Assembly: GCA_028023455.1 (NCBI GenBank)
Contig: JAQFVV010006309.1
Coordinates: forward strand, 1,694,511-1,758,510
DNA length: 64,000 nt
Direction: 5' to 3'
Origin: Epiperipatus broadwayi
Taxonomy: Eukaryota; Onychophora; Udeonychophora; Euonychophora; Peripatidae
Part shown: piece by piece, positions 46,200 to 57,900 of the stretch
Position numbering within the stretch: position 1 is the stretch's first letter
Layout of the letters: every line of letters starts with the position of its first letter
Made by a program: the position numbers and the translations under genes
Notes under the pieces: generated by a model
Database searches by the model: none
Seen by the model: the letters and a program-made list of their open reading frames with translations, nothing else
Told to the model about the DNA's origin: nothing

Positions 46200-46980
46200 A
46201 AACTATTTTTGGAAATCATTGTTCTGCAATTGGCTGTTAAAGAATGTTTATATTATTACTTCCCCCTCTCCCCCTATCTCTTAATAGCTATATACCTTTA
46301 CTTATTTAAAAAGAAAAATATGCTAAAATTATTAAATATTTACTACTGTGGCAGGAAGACTTTATGAAATTGGCTAAATTATCCATCTACATTTTTCATT
46401 CTTTTTATTTTTTTCAGTTGTTTTAACAAATTCATATGTTTATGTGACTGAAATCACAGGTGTATTCCAAGCTTATCACTTAGTGTAGTGCCGTGCTAAA
46501 ACCCGAAAACAGCTGCGTTACTATTATAGACAATACATGGTAAAGAAAGGATTAGAACTTTATAATTAAAATAAGCAAGGAACAATATAATATATACTTA
46601 CCTATCATTTTTTCAACTCATAAACCAAACAATAAATTTGAAAAAGGCAGTAACTTATAAATTTTATTTCTAATGTATATTTAATGATAGTAGCTGTTTG
46701 CTAAGATTAATATTTTATCAGGTCTTAAAGTGATCTGTCCACCTACTCGATGATTCAATATGAAGTCAATGGCAATGCTCAAAATCTTATAAAATGTTTG
46801 TTCTAAATTATACTTATTCAAATACGGCAGTAGTAATAATAATATAAAAAGCTAATTGAAATTTACAATGCTGATGTAAATACTGACTGTGCTAATAAAT
46901 TGTTTTAATGGTGTTATAAATTATAGAAATCCCAAACGATGATGGTCACATATTAAAATTCGTCATAATACTCTATTGTC
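46200..46980. other. AT-rich DNA without recognised gene
   Basis: The frame at 46,173-46,367 starts in the target duplication and has no recognised motif. Nothing else is seen. Confidence 0.4.
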
Positions 46981-46984
46981 AGTT

Positions 46985-47515
46985 ACTATTATTATTTCTA
47001 TATAAAGGCTAAACTCTGATGTGATGCAATGCACTGTGACTTATACAGAGTCAGGAATCTCTCAGCCACTATGCCCAGAGAAACCTGTTAACCACTTTAC
47101 CTTCCCTTTCCATTCCCTGCCCTAAGTTTTCCTATATTCTTTTTTTCCCTATTCCATCTTATATCCCCAACATAATCTTTGACAACTCCATGGCCTTTAA
47201 ATCTAAATCCCCCATATCTTTTTCCAAACCCAGCATAAAAACCAATAACCCACTTTCTGTGTAATCACTTTGTTTATATTTATTCTCCCACAACTTCATT
47301 ATTTGTACCCTTTCTGCTTTTAGGCATTTACATTCAATTAACAGATGCCTAATATTTTCTATGCCTTATGTGTATATTTCCTTATTGCTAAAGAACCTGT
47401 TTGAGCCTTAAACAGTAAACTACTTTTGTTGTTATTATCATAAATTACTTCACACTCAATATTCCATTTACTTCTATATACTATTTAAACTATTTTTTCT
47501 CTTCATACTAGTCTT
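46985..47515 (-). pseudogene. LINE ORF2 C-terminus relic (family C)
   Basis: On the minus strand, LLFKAQTGSLAIRKYTHKA (near 47,420) and, after a frameshift, ENIRHLLIECKCLKAERVQ (47,300-47,360) match a LINE C-terminal pattern. In that pattern LLFKARTG... is followed by a CxxC...H...C finger (EE..EHLL.EC). The frame ends at a TAA at 47,159-47,161. The following 150-180 bp are GC-richer, C/T-rich on the plus strand, and act as the 3' UTR. The first two cysteines of the finger are lost. The F1 copy at 47.5 kb sits at its upstream edge. Confidence 0.7.
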
Positions 47516-47519
47516 CCAT

Positions 47520-47650
47520 CTCCATAGTCTCCATACAGTAACACCCCTCAGTGCAAGCTAGCAGCTACTGTATGGAGAGTTTAGCCTCTGTGTAAGCAGC
47601 TTGGGTAAACATAAAGAATGATGATCATGTGATATTTAGTGGTTTAATAC
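47520..47650 (+). mobile_element. F1 foldback family, short copy
   Basis: TAGTCTCCATACAGTAACAC and CTACTGTATGGAGAGTTTAG are paired arms with almost no centre. They are followed by the full family tail (AAGCAGCTTGGGTAAACATA, GATGATCATGTGATATTTAG, TGGTTTAATAC). Imperfect direct flanks (ACTATTTTTTCTCTT near 47,490 and ACTATTATTTCTTTT near 47,650) are possible but unproven. Confidence 0.65.
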
Positions 47651-47654
47651 TATT

Positions 47655-48144
47655 ATTTCTTTTGGATAGAAAACTTGATTTATATAAAAGCTGCAGCTGA
47701 AAGCAACTATTTCTACACATTTATTTAGACTAGAGAATAATTTGGGCATCTGATAAATTACTCATGGGTTTGAAATACTGGGTTCTATAACTACAACAAA
47801 AAGAAAAAAAAAACAATTTATAAAAAAATAAATCAAACCTTAAACACATTTTGAATAAGGTATTTTGTTCTAAATAATTAAAAGAAAGAAGAAAGAAAAA
47901 AGTCTTAGGGTAGTAATAATTTTCTGAATAAAATAAGAAAGAAGAAAAAAGCTATTAATTTTATTGAAGAAAAAAGTATGCATAAAAGATTTAACACTGA
48001 ATTGAGATATAAACAGATAAGGTTAAAATAATTTTTAGAATGAAAATGTAGGGGAAATAGAGAAATTGCAAAGGAAGGATAGGTTTACTTAATGCAGTTG
48101 AATAAAACAGCTTCTATTTAAAAGACATAGATAAAAGAATAAAA
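47655..48144. other. AT-rich DNA without recognised gene
   Basis: A-rich sequence with repeated AAGAAAGAAGAAA words around 47,880-47,950. No gene was recognised. Confidence 0.4.
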
Positions 48145-48799
48145 TAGTAAGTCAGTGGGATGCGGTTTTTTTTACACTTGCAACCCCCATACTCAGACCA
48201 AAATTTTATGTGACCCATTATATATTGTTAGCATTCTATTATAAGCTTATAAGGATAGTAAAAATAGAAGTCATTTTCCCACATACAAATATTTATATTA
48301 TATTTCAGTACGTATGATTTGATATAATATCTTTGAAAAAACTGTATATTAACAAAAAAAGTATAATAATATTTGATTCTTAGTAGATCTGATGATTTGT
48401 AGAAATTTACAACTTTTTTTAGCCTGTTTTAGAAAATGTGTACATTCAAAAATGTAGTACAACATATCAACTTTAGGAGGATATTAGCAGGAACAAAACT
48501 TTGAGATAGAACAAGAGAAATGAGAGCAATATAAGAATTTGTGGTGGCATGATGTGCTGTTTGTATAAAGCATATTAGAATATAAAGAAGGAAGTGTTTA
48601 AACACAAAAGTGATCAGACAAGTGCTAATGAGTTGAGTAACTTTCGTATATTTTTTTAATAATATTTAGGTTTTTGTTTTTTCAATTAAAAATGTATTAT
48701 CCAACATGAGAACTTCTCAAATTTTTATGATCTCCAACAATTTTTCTGCAACCCCCTTGAGGGGTCATGTGCCACAGGTTGTGCACCACTGTAATAAAT
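48145..48799. mobile_element. Non-autonomous hAT element
   Basis: The ends are CAGTGG (48,153) and CCACTG (ending 48,791). Subterminal sequences are GC-rich and partly inverted (TTGCAACCCCC near the left end, GCAACCCCCTTGAGGGGTCA near the right). The right end reads, on the minus strand, CAGTGGTGCACAACCTGTGG, a typical hAT terminus. The flanks TAGTAAGT (48,145-48,152) and TAATAAAT (48,792-48,799) match at six of eight positions, consistent with the 8-bp hAT duplication. No transposase frame is inside. It could have used the hAT lineage seen at 23.4 kb, but this is not shown. Confidence 0.75.
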
Positions 48800-49104
48800 G
48801 ATAAGCTCCAAAGTTCACTGTTCTAATAACATATTAAACCACACAAGGCATTATTAAATAAATAGAAAATAATAAAGGTGTTTTGAAAAAATGGGAAAAA
48901 TGTATGTGGTTTATAGTTCAAAAATAACTTTTTCTGTATTCATTGAAATAAAAATCAGGTTATTAAGGATAAAATTGTAATAAAAGGTTTTACTGAGTCT
49001 TTCAGAAAGAAAAGTTTGCTGTTGAAAAAGTGTAAAGATAGCATTGCAAAATATCATATTAATGTATCATGTTTTATACATGGAGATATTTGATGTTCAT
49101 AAGT

Positions 49105-49225
49105 TTTGGTTTGTATAGTCATACAATATCATCAATTTTATTTTTTTGTCATATTTTTTCCCTATTGCTGTTGGAATGGCCATCTTTATTTCTGAATGGC
49201 GGCTACTGATGATTGTGAGGGGAAA
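49105..49225 (+). repeat. Dispersed repeat R4, copy 2
   Basis: GTATAGTCATACAATATC ... GAATGGCCATC ... AATGGCGGCTACTGATGAT matches 16,960-17,105. Confidence 0.5.
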
Positions 49226-49299
49226 AATTTTGAGAAAATTATTTGATATTTCTAATGTTACACATAGGCAAGTGGCAAATAGACTTATTTTTAATAGTT

Positions 49300-49891
49300 A
49301 TAATTCTGTCAGAAAATAATCAAAGGCGAGGATTATAGAACAATTAATTTAATCTCATCTCTTGAAGGTTGTGAATAAATATATATCTACTTGATGAACA
49401 GTTTATATAGAAAAGTTTGAGAAATTAAAAAAATTAATTTGACTGGAGAGAACTAATTGGACTGGAGTAAACTATAGTTGATACACTTTTGAGAATGATA
49501 TGTAAAGTGTTGAAAGTATTCTTAACTGAATATTAAGAATCTAAAAGAAAAAAAACTGTGATTCATAAAAATATAATAATAAAATCTGTATCTTTTTGTA
49601 GGTAAAATTAGTTACCTCCATTGTTTACTAATTTGAAATTTATGTATATAATACAAATGTCTGTTAATAAATATATATATATAAACATGAAAGCAGTCAT
49701 ATATTTACATTATTTACTATCTAGCCTTGGGCATTATTAGCTTTATTACACCAATGCATATCGCTAGCTAGAAATTCAAATACAAAATGTTTAAATCATT
49801 TTCCCAAATGTCATATTTATTCACAGAGAGTGCTGTTGAAAAAACAATGTTTGAGAGAATGTTTGAGAGAATGATTTGAACATTATATATA

Positions 49892-49941
<50 letters not shown>

Positions 49942-50640
49942 AAAAAAGGAGATGACTTACTTTGTTGTGCATAATGAAAAAGAAAGACATTGAAAACAGA
50001 GACATTAATTAGAACATTATTTGTATATGAATCAGAAAATATTTGTAAGATTAAATGAGTTTTTTTATAGACGGATACTTAGATAAATTGCAAAATAAGT
50101 ATTGTTTGGGAAAGAATGAAATTAGCAGTTGGAGAGGAAAGTTTCATAGTTTTATATTTGTTGAAGATATTACAATGGTTGATGACAATGAGATTAAGCT
50201 TTAAAATGTTGTACAGGATTAATAGAGCTGAAAAAAGTTTTTGAGACAAATACAAATAAAATCAGAACTACAAAAGTAGTTGTTGAAAAAATAAAGACAA
50301 AAAATATGCATTGATTTAAAAATTATAAACAAGGTCTTATTGCTTTTAAATATTTGGATAATTAATTAACTAATGAACAGAATGATGTAATAATTGTGAT
50401 AACGTTATTAAATAATAGAATGGCATTATTGCTTGGAAGTTCAAAGGAAGTTAGAATATAGAAAATAACTGAGCTGAACTGCAATACATGGAATTGAGTG
50501 AGTTGTGTGGAATATTAGGAGACTATAGAAAGCATATGGAAAAGAGGATAAAGTTAGATGATAAATTTAAGGAGGAAAGTAGCTATAAATATTTAAAAAG
50601 AGGAACAAAATAGAAATCTTAAAGTGATTTATTTTATTAT
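49300..50640 (+). pseudogene. LINE reverse transcriptase relic (family D)
   Basis: DYRTINLISHLLKVVNKYI near 49,338 matches the RT entry block NYR.I.LISH.SKV...VI. About 800 bp further on lie FIFVEDITMVDDNEIKL near 50,155 (the YADD box region, here VEDI), QNVVQD, KKVFETNTNKIRTTKVVV near 50,228 and FKYLDN near 50,350. LLNNRMALLLGSSKEV near 50,400 follows. These equal the thumb-region pattern LQ..VD.....G..IN..KTKVM ... FKYLGS. The palm between is missing or unrecognisable, with a GA microsatellite in the gap. The copy is inactive. Confidence 0.65.
49895..49940. repeat. GA dinucleotide microsatellite
   Basis: About 23 uninterrupted GA units preceded by a short AT tract. It lies inside the gap of LINE relic D. 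Confidence 0.95.
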
Positions 50641-50644
50641 ATGG

Positions 50645-51400
50645 TGTCTAAATTTTGGCATATCCTCAATTATAATGATGATAGGATGTTGGATTCTTAA
50701 ATTCTCATATAACAAATATGAATAAATGGAATACTCAGTTTATGATTTTTGCTTTAATTCTGATCTTGCTTGTTATACATATACAAATTTTTAAATAATA
50801 TTTAATACAATATGGTAGTGACTGTTAAATAACAAGAAGCTATGCATCTCCATAATTATGTTACTTACATAAGCTTATTTCTAGAATGCTGAGTTATACT
50901 TAAATACAATGATAACTTCAATCGACCTGATTTAAGCACAAACGTCATACTCTAAACATTTATTAAATCACATGGCTGGGATATTTGATCTTTTTTGTGA
51001 TAAATTACACTCTTCCAAAGATTATTTACCCAATAATGCTATTCAAGCTAATGTCTGAAAATTTAAACTGGACTACCCACAATATGCTTGGAATACATTG
51101 TGTAAGACCCTATCAATAAAATTTTTTTTTGTATAATTATAAATTGCTGATTTCAGTTTGAATCAAATAGTATTGTCATTAACTATTGATAGTAGACTAT
51201 AGAAAATTTATTGTGTTTTTTAAAGGTTTATCCTTATTTATTTTGATTTCATGATTTTCTATAACTTGATACATTGATACATATATTTTGTCCCATCAGC
51301 TTTTATTTCATGTGCTTTTTAATTATTCACAAGCTTAGGGAATTATTTCTATATCACCTTACTAGGAACCAAATGCAATTTTCATAATTTGATATGCATG
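50645..51400. other. AT-rich DNA without recognised gene
   Basis: No feature was recognised. Confidence 0.4.
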
Positions 51401-51401
51401 T

Positions 51402-51530
51402 GCCAAACTTTCTGCATTCACAACTTTTGCACTTCAGATAAATTTTCATTGGTTATTATTACTAATAAACATCGATTAAACTACAGATTATTTCCACCTA
51501 TTTATAAATGTTAAACCTCAGTTAAAGCTT
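51402..51530 (+). repeat. Dispersed repeat R3, copy 3
   Basis: CCAAACTTTCTGCATTCACA, then ACAGATTATTTCCACC and TAAACCTCAGTTAAAGCTTA match 3,372-3,514 with substitutions. Confidence 0.6.
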
Positions 51531-51884
51531 AATGAATATCACTTGACTTCATCACATGACTTACTAAAGCTTACAATAAGTGGCATAAAAATGGTAGAAA
51601 ATTAAAATTAATATATCCGTTTTTAATAATTCACTTTTTAATAAATTAACTCACTTTGACTTTTTTTAATTGATAATCATTGTTAAAATGCACGTTCGAA
51701 ATTTTACAGATACTTATTTAGATTAATGATTTTGCTAAAAATATATTTTTATGTATGTGATAATTAGTATGGGTATATATATATATTTTATAATGAATTA
51801 TTTAAAAGATAAAAGAATATGATCTGAATTGTCAATTTAATAATAATTATAAATTATACCTAGTTGAAACTTTGCATTAATATG

Positions 51885-51897
51885 CCCCCCCCCCCCC
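51885..51897 (+). repeat. C13 homopolymer
   Basis: Thirteen consecutive C residues in a region of roughly 80% A+T. Confidence 0.95.
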
Positions 51898-52240
51898 GAA
51901 CAAAAAATAACAAAAAATTTAAATTTGTAATTTTATACGGAATTAACTATTTTTTTTATGATACTACTATCTAATGGTATTAAATTGTCTTTCAATTTTT
52001 TTATTTTTAATTTCTGGAATTACATAAAACTAGAAAGTAAAAAACTAAAAAATATTTAAAAAAAATTAAAAAAAAACTTTTATTTACATAAATGTAATTC
52101 AAGATAAAAATAAATGTATTGAATAGGAAAAAAAAAAAGTTTTCTTTAGCTTTCATAATATTTAAGATATTATGCAACGAGAAATAAAACTATGAAGTAA
52201 AGAATATTAAATTAATAATATTAAATTCTAATTCTTGCTT

Positions 52241-52374
52241 AATAAGAAGCCCATTAGTCTAGCATCGGTGGTCGAGAGGTCAGCGTGACTGCCTTATAAG
52301 CAGTTGCCCGGGTTGCGGGTTCGCTTCCCGGCCGATGCTATGACACATGGGAAAAAAAAATAAGAAGCCCATTA
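52241..52374 (+). repeat. tRNA-derived SINE, type 1, youngest copy, with target duplication
   Basis: TAAGAAGCCCATTA (up to 16 bp with preceding AA) occurs at 52,241-52,256 and 52,359-52,374. Between them is a complete tRNA-like head at 52,262-52,339. The acceptor arm GCATCGG pairs perfectly with CCGATGC. It has A-box TGGTCGAGAGG, anticodon stem ACTGC/GCAGT with loop CTTATAA, and B-box GGTTCGCTTCC. A short TATGACACATGGG and an A9 tail follow. It looks like a simple tRNA retroposon (about 100 bp). A functional tRNA gene is unlikely because the A of the B-box GGTTCGA is replaced and no T-run terminator follows directly. Confidence 0.85.
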
Positions 52375-52528
52375 AAATTCGTAGAAAATGTAACTAAGAT
52401 TATTTCTAAAAGTGAGCACCCACACTTATTTCCAGTTGCATAATTATCAAGATACCATAAAGCTGGCTGTTTGGTGAATTTCTTTTTTTTTACTTTGAAG
52501 TGTATTGAATAAATTATTCAAACCAAGA

Positions 52529-53660
52529 ATGTGCTATTTCTTAAATATTATAAATCTACACTGCAATCTTCTGAAGGTAAGACTTTAAAAAACGTAAACG
52601 TATCACTTAAGTTTAAAGCCTACATTCTATGTACACCAACTCTTATAGACCATGCTTAAATCAGGGCTTGAGTCATATTGTGTGCCTGATGTTATAATCA
52701 AATATTCAGTTGTACAAATCTATTTAACCCATCACAGAAGAAAGACAGTCTTAGCCAATCTACGATAATGCACTATTTCTTAAATATTATAAATCTATGT
52801 GCACTCTCCTGCCAGTAAGACTTTAAAAAACTTAAGTGAATCACTTAAGTTTAGAGAACACATTCTATATACATTCTAAACTTAAGTGATCCACTTAAGT
52901 TTTTTAAACTCCTACCAGCAGGAGAGTGCACATAGATTTATGATAATAAAGAAATAGCGCATTATCGGAGATTGACTTCTGTTTGAATAATTTTAAAGTT
53001 TTCAGCACTTTATAATAATGGGTTTCCATTTATAAGTCATGTTTGTCTAATCATAATTGCTTAAAAATGAGACACTGTCTTTCTCCTATGATGGGTTGAA
53101 TAAATTTGTACAATTGGATATTTGATTATAACATCAGGCACACAATAGACTCAAGCCCTGATTTAAGAATGGTCTATAAGAGTTGGTGTATATAGAATTT
53201 ACACTCTAAATTTAAGTGATTCACTTAAGTTTTTTCAACTCTTACCAGTGGGAGAGTGTGTGTAGATTTATAATATTTAAGAAATAGCGCATTATCAGAG
53301 ATTGACTTCCATTTGAATAATTTCAAAGCTTTCAGTGCTTTATAATAATAGGTTTACATTTATAAATTATGTTTGTCTAATCATAGGTGCTTAGAAATGA
53401 GACACTGTCTTTCTCCTGCAATGGGTTAAATAGATTTGTACAAATGTTTGATTATGACATCAGGCACACAATAGACTCAAGCCCTGATTTAAGCATGGTC
53501 TGTAAGAGTTGGTGTATATAGAATGTACACCCTAAACTTAAGTGATTCACTTAAGTTTTTAAACTCTTACTGGTCGGAGAATGCGCATAGATTTATAATA
53601 TTTAAGAAAGAGCTCATTACTGGAGATTGACTCCTGTCTGAATAATTTCAAACTTTTCAG
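52529..53660. repeat. Palindrome with tandem 325-330 bp units
   Basis: From 52,529 to about 53,297 the sequence is a large imperfect palindrome centred near 52,865. The words ATTTCTTAAATATTATAAAT, CACTTAAGTTT, ACCAACTCTTATAGACCATG and TGTGCCTGATGTTATAATCA on the left all recur inverted on the right. On the right the unit continues as direct repeats: GATTGACTTCT at 52,970, GATTGACTTCC at 53,300 and GATTGACTCCT at 53,625 (spacing 330 and 325 bp). The left arm lacks about 100 bp of the unit. The same family has a single copy at 1,763-1,930. No coding relic is present. Confidence 0.8.
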
Positions 53661-53739
53661 TGCTTTATAATAATAAGTTTCTATTGACATAAATAAAAAT
53701 AATTCTTTAATTTTAATATGAGGGGGAGATTCAAAAATA

Positions 53740-54300
53740 ACTAGAATTTTATAATAAAAAAATTATTTATCTTTAAGAGTTAAAAATTTAATCTCCTTGA
53801 AAGTACTGTTCATTTAATGCAATAAACCAATCTAAATGTGTTTTTCACTTTTTGAAGTAGTCCAGAAACACTTACAAAGTGAAATCTTTTAACACTCGTG
53901 GCATTTTTTTCTCCAGCACTTCTAAGTCAGTAAAAAAATTGAAGCGTTTTTTTTATTTGGGAGAATAAAAAGAAGATTGAGCAAAAATGAGTGCTAGATA
54001 ATCTGGGTCATGTTTAATTTAATTAAAAATTGTTTCACATTCAAGACTGCTTATAAAGGAATGGTTATTGTAAAACTTGCACTCTTCACTTTGCCACAAA
54101 ATGAGACGTTTATATTTTACCACATCACACTAACATTTTAGAGCATGTAAATAAAACATCTGACCATTAAAATCTAATTCTGAGAATAAAATACTGTTTA
54201 CATCAATAAAAAAAGATACCAGCATTACCCGAACATTGGACTTCACTTGCTATGCTTTTTGGGGTATGGTGAATTTGTCAATTACACAAATCATTTATAA
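53740..54300 (-). pseudogene. mariner-family transposase relic
   Basis: On the minus strand, in order: NVRVMLVSFFIDVNSILFSE near 54,207-54,237 and below (family KVMLTVFFD..GIVH.EF). Next comes DFNGQMFYLHAL near 54,160 (GQTVN..YYL..L). DYLALIFAQSSFYSPK near 53,957-54,012 corresponds to PPYSPDLAPCDFFLFPK. YFKK*KTHLDWFIALNEQYFQGD near 53,790-53,870 corresponds to W...CI.L.GDYFEGD. The catalytic aspartate box SPDLAP.DF is degraded. Frameshifts and stops are frequent, and the N-terminal third and terminal repeats were not found. The 67-codon plus frame at 54,236-54,439 is a shadow. Confidence 0.8.
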
Positions 54301-54824
54301 ACTTGTGTTTTCTCCAGAACAGCTTTCTTGTAATCTGTTTCAAGCACAACCATTTTCTCGGCCATTTTTCCTAAAAAATAACAGAATTTCACACATATTC
54401 CAAATTTTTTGTCATTACAAAAAATGGTCAAATATATGAAGCACACTTTACAAAAAATGTATTATGTGGCACCATGATTTTACATGGTAACATAATTTGA
54501 CAGTTTAATGCAAAATGTTCACCACAAGAACTATGTAACAGAAGAAGCATGTGCCACAACAGGAACCCTCACCAGAGAACATATCCAGTTATTTTTCCTT
54601 TTCATTCTTGTATTTTTTATTTTAATGGACTTTTTTTGATAAATATTTATTATACAGTAATGTTCTAATCATACTTTATTTTCTGAATTATTCATTCAAA
54701 GGTTTCATTTTTGCATTTTTGATTGTTAGTAGACATTCAGTTTATTAATGAATGTTATATAACTTACATTATCATTGTCCCTCATTATAATGCATCACCC
54801 TGTGGGGTTGTGTGCAGTCATAAA

Positions 54825-54945
54825 GTAACAGATTCTGGAGCTTAATGTCCATAGATTGTGGCCAACACTATCACTTTTAGTACTTCAACTTGTTATAAAC
54901 TCCCAGGCAAAAAAGGTATTTGATTATTTATTTTATTTCATAATG
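54825..54945 (+). repeat. Dispersed repeat R6, copy 2
   Basis: It matches 27,730-27,850 as described there. A GC-richer lead (CACCCTGTGGGGTTGTGTGC) precedes it here. Confidence 0.5.
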
Positions 54946-54949
54946 TTTT

Positions 54950-57900
54950 ACAGCATATAGTTATCAAAGAATCTATTATTTGATTTCCATTTGTTTATTT
55001 GTTCTATTATTATATTAATTAATGAGAATACCTCAAGGGTAGTAGGAAGGTGCTTGACTAAATGGAGGAATGTTAGGTTTCTTTTTAACTTGATTTCAAT
55101 AATGACTGTTACTAACATTGATGAAATTAATCATTGGTTTCTTATTAACTCTCTATTTTCATTTGCTTTCTATTTTTAACTACTTAGATTAATACAAAGC
55201 CTAGTTGTCTTTGCCATAAGCCATTTTTCTGCCTAGAATATAACGTGGGATTGTATATTTATACAACCACCTTTTCACTTGGTAATTGCATGCACAAAAA
55301 TTCTGATTCCAGTCTTTCCTTTCTCAATGTTTTTTCTATGTTTTATTTTATGTCCGTTGTTTTTTTCTGGAATACGTCACTGTTTTTGTTACTGGTGATG
55401 TTTGATATATTTTTTAGCATTACTGTAGCTTTAAATTTAGTTTCTGTTTACAATTTTCATTTTTAAAAAACAATTATAATAAATCAAATAAATATTATTT
55501 TAAAATTTAGATTTTATTATAGTATTTTAAAACAAAATTAAGTCCATTTGTTTTACTTCAATGTCGCTATGCTATATTTTTGAAAATCAAAAAAGAAATA
55601 GAAAGTGTTCTTTTTTTTAAAAAAAAATAATAATAATGAGAATGACAAAAGTAAAACCAGACAAAAACAAAGAAACTTGGGATCCTTTTTCTTTTTGCAA
55701 AATTAACAACAAAAAAAGTTTAATTTAAAACAGCCTTAAGACTCAAAACTAGTGAATTTCTTAATCTCTCAATGGTAAATAAAATAAGTAGAAATTAGTA
55801 CATTTCATGTATGCTATACATGCTGTATAGCACTATCCAGATTTGCTTGACACAGTCACATATTCCGTTGTTCACCTATTTCAAAAATGGCATAAAATCT
55901 AATGATGGTAGAAATTCTATCAAATCTAAACAAAACATAAAATGCTTCATTTTTGTAATAAAATGAAACTATTGGTTTAGTTTTTTTAAAAAAAAAAAAA
56001 AAAAATGTAACTAGTCAAATATTCAATAGGAATGAGACATCAGTTTGTGAAATAATTGAGAATAAAAAAGACATTCTTGCTGATATACATATATTCCTGA
56101 AGCTAGTAAATTACAGCATGTAATGAATGGAGCCTGATAAAGCATTACATTTGTAAATGAAGGATATAAACAATAAACAGTAACGTATTACATTATCAAG
56201 AAGCCTCAATATTATATGAAAATTTTAACAAAATAAAATGTTTTACTAAACAGCAATGTTGAAAAATGACATATTTTATCATCAAAAAGCATGGAGTCTA
56301 TTCAAAGATTTTTAGAAAGTCAGAAGATAAAATGCCTTATGATGTTTTTATGATATGAAGAAGAAAATTACTAACTTTATTATTTTTAAAAGTGATTGAG
56401 TGAATACAATCATAAAAGTACTAATCTAAATTCAAATATAGTATGATACATGAAAATGTGATCTCTCTCAATTTATTATTCTATTTCATAGTTGCATTAT
56501 TCAATATTTTTGTTAATTATTTTTTATTTGATATCTTAATGTGTAGAAATTATTAATTAAATGTAACAGATATGTATGTGTATCTTAAAATGTTGTGCTA
56601 TGTATATATTTATGTGTGGATGTGCATATGCATGCAAAAATGTATATGTTTGGATCTAAATGGCATAGATAAGATGATAGTACTAAATCAATATAATTTT
56701 ATAAATAGATTTTTATTTTTAAAGAATAAAATCCAGCTACAAATCATTACATATGTATCATAGTCATAGAGATTCAATTGTTTTCTGCCTCTCTGTCATC
56801 TAATGAATGCAACGCCAAGTGAAAGATGATGGACTGAGTTTCAACATTGGTTGCTATTTGCAATATGATTGAGTTGAGATGAATTAATAGAACAGAAAAG
56901 CTTTAACATAATATATAATACATCTTAACTCCACATTATATTTCTAAATAAAAAAAAAACAAAGAAGATTAATAAACTACAGAAATAACTGAATATAACT
57001 GCAATAATTAAAAGAAATTTTATTTTACTAAAAGAACTCTATACATTCAGTTATCTCCATAATTCATTAACATTTTCAATATATATATAGTACTGAAACT
57101 AAGAGGGCCATGTGAAGGCTAAAAAAATATGTAAAAAAATAAAACAAAAGTTTTAGTATTATTATTTAATAAACATAAAATATGGTTAATAATAACTTAT
57201 GATTTGCATTGACTACGGATAAACAATCTGGCCAATACATGTTATGCATGCATATTATAATAGGTAATTAAATAATTAAATTAAAAATTACATTAAATTA
57301 AAAATTACATACAACAATATTTAACTAATGTATTGGATAAATTATTAATATTATTATTACTTACTGATTATGATAAATAAAAATAATATATTGTTATTGA
57401 TTATTAATAATTATTATAATTTATAAAATATTATTCTTTATATATTTGTTCATGTAAATAAGTTTATTTTAAAAGAATGCTAGACAGAATGTGGGAAATG
57501 ATAAAAGAATGCAATTTTTGAGTAAAAATAAAAGAGGAAGCAGACATTAAACTGAGTGATGTGTATCATAAAATTTCCTAATTTAAATATATTTTAATAG
57601 CTCAGAAATCAAAAGCCATGTTTTATTAAGATAATAAGGTTGAGGGGAATGGTTGACTCCTCATTTGTTACTATATTTTTCAAAGAAATCAGATGGAAAA
57701 CTGAACATGGGATAAGTGAATCTTTTCAAAATTAATGGATAACTTAAATTTTAAAATATTTATTAATCAACTAAGAAGCAAAAAGCATATAAAAATTATT
57801 GTTCACTAAAAAAAATCAGATATTCAAAAACTAATGGATAATAATAACACTTCTATTCAATTATCATGTCTGCTTTGTCATGGACTATCCAGGGGACTCA

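Noticed and set aside
48990-49100. Possible second hAT transposase fragment (SCFIHGD-like)
   Set aside because: Only a few residues resemble the hAT FHCIIH block. No flanking motif in the same order was found.
52262-52339. Functional tRNA gene
   Set aside because: The cloverleaf is plausible, but an A-tail and flanking target duplication show a retroposon. The B-box is altered and there is no immediate T-run terminator.
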